DNA from: Streptomyces coacervatus
GTDB taxonomy: Bacteria; Actinomycetota; Actinomycetes; Streptomycetales; Streptomycetaceae
NCBI RefSeq assembly: GCF_029223485.1
Contig: NZ_JARHTP010000031.1
Location: 20,003 to 84,002, forward strand
DNA length: 64,000 nucleotides
Direction: 5' to 3'
This document shows, in pieces, positions 63,897 to 64,000 of the stretch. The notes below the pieces were generated by a model. That model saw only the letters and a program-made list of their open reading frames with translations, made no database searches and had not been told where the DNA came from. Position numbers and translations under genes: made by a program. Position 1 is the first letter of the stretch. Each line of letters begins with the position of its first letter.

Positions 63897-64000
63897 TTTG
63901 TTTGCCCACCCGCCCACCCGTTCGGATGGTTGAGCGGTGGACGTCTCCTGTGGGGCCGACTCGCCGTTGGCGGCTGCGGGTGGGTGGGGGTGCCGGTCCC

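Overview
This is a high-GC segment from the conserved core of a Streptomyces chromosome. The genus call rests on several near-signature genes: sigR-rsrA, the dasR-dasABCD-nagB aminosugar locus, the class Ia nrdAB operon behind a cobalamin riboswitch, wblE, the sigH-ushX pair, eshA, and Ni-superoxide dismutase sodN with its protease sodX. From memory, the gene order closely follows the S. coelicolor interval running from hisN to the NADP-malic enzyme gene. No prophage, IS element, CRISPR array, rRNA or tRNA was seen.

Layout. 1-2.0 kb: the start of hisN, a TetR regulator, and the decayed remains of an oligopeptide ABC transporter. 2.0-7.1 kb: a Gdx/SugE-type exporter, rsgA-aroA, an M50 protease, an SRAP (HMCES) peptidase and a hydrolase. 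7.1-8.4 kb: the thiol-oxidative-stress sigma factor SigR, with a perfect autoregulatory promoter and a second start 55 codons in, plus its anti-sigma factor RsrA. 8.5-17 kb: two HD-type membrane proteins, a TPR protein, peptide deformylase, a GlxA-like regulator, a lipoprotein and a secreted sedolisin. 17.1-20.9 kb: nrdAB with a cobalamin riboswitch and tandem NrdR boxes. 20.9-25.9 kb: two adjacent monocarboxylate/pyruvate-type uptake systems (MctP-DUF3311 and CstA-YbdD). 26-34 kb: the chitobiose/GlcNAc system with several DasR operators. 34-38 kb: an SDR/TetR pair, a PdtaS-like sensor kinase and WblE. 38-45.3 kb: a lipid kinase, SigH-UshX-Zn finger, an Na+/H+ antiporter, a PLP enzyme and an amidase.

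45.5-48.2 kb carries the most remarkable locus: EshA, whose architecture fits a family 2B encapsulin shell protein with an inserted cyclic-nucleotide-binding-like domain, followed by a polyprenyl diphosphate synthase that is its likely cargo. 48.4-54.2 kb holds small accessory modules: GNAT, TetR/RibD-like reductase, a DGPF protein with an ECF42-type sigma factor, and AraC with two VOC proteins. 54.2-56.7 kb is a phosphate/polyphosphate module (Pit transporter, small membrane protein, PPK2). 56.8-58.4 kb holds sodN/sodX and a CGNR regulator. 58.5-64 kb holds a methyltransferase, an amino-acid ABC transporter and malic enzyme.

Cross-cutting signals. Seven genes start with no Shine-Dalgarno sequence and a TANNNT -10 hexamer placed so that transcription would begin at the start codon (leaderless genes). 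A GC-rich intergenic repeat with a conserved core occurs six times, always beside gene ends. Many convergent gene pairs are separated by very long perfect hairpins, and several neighbours overlap by ATGA or in antisense.
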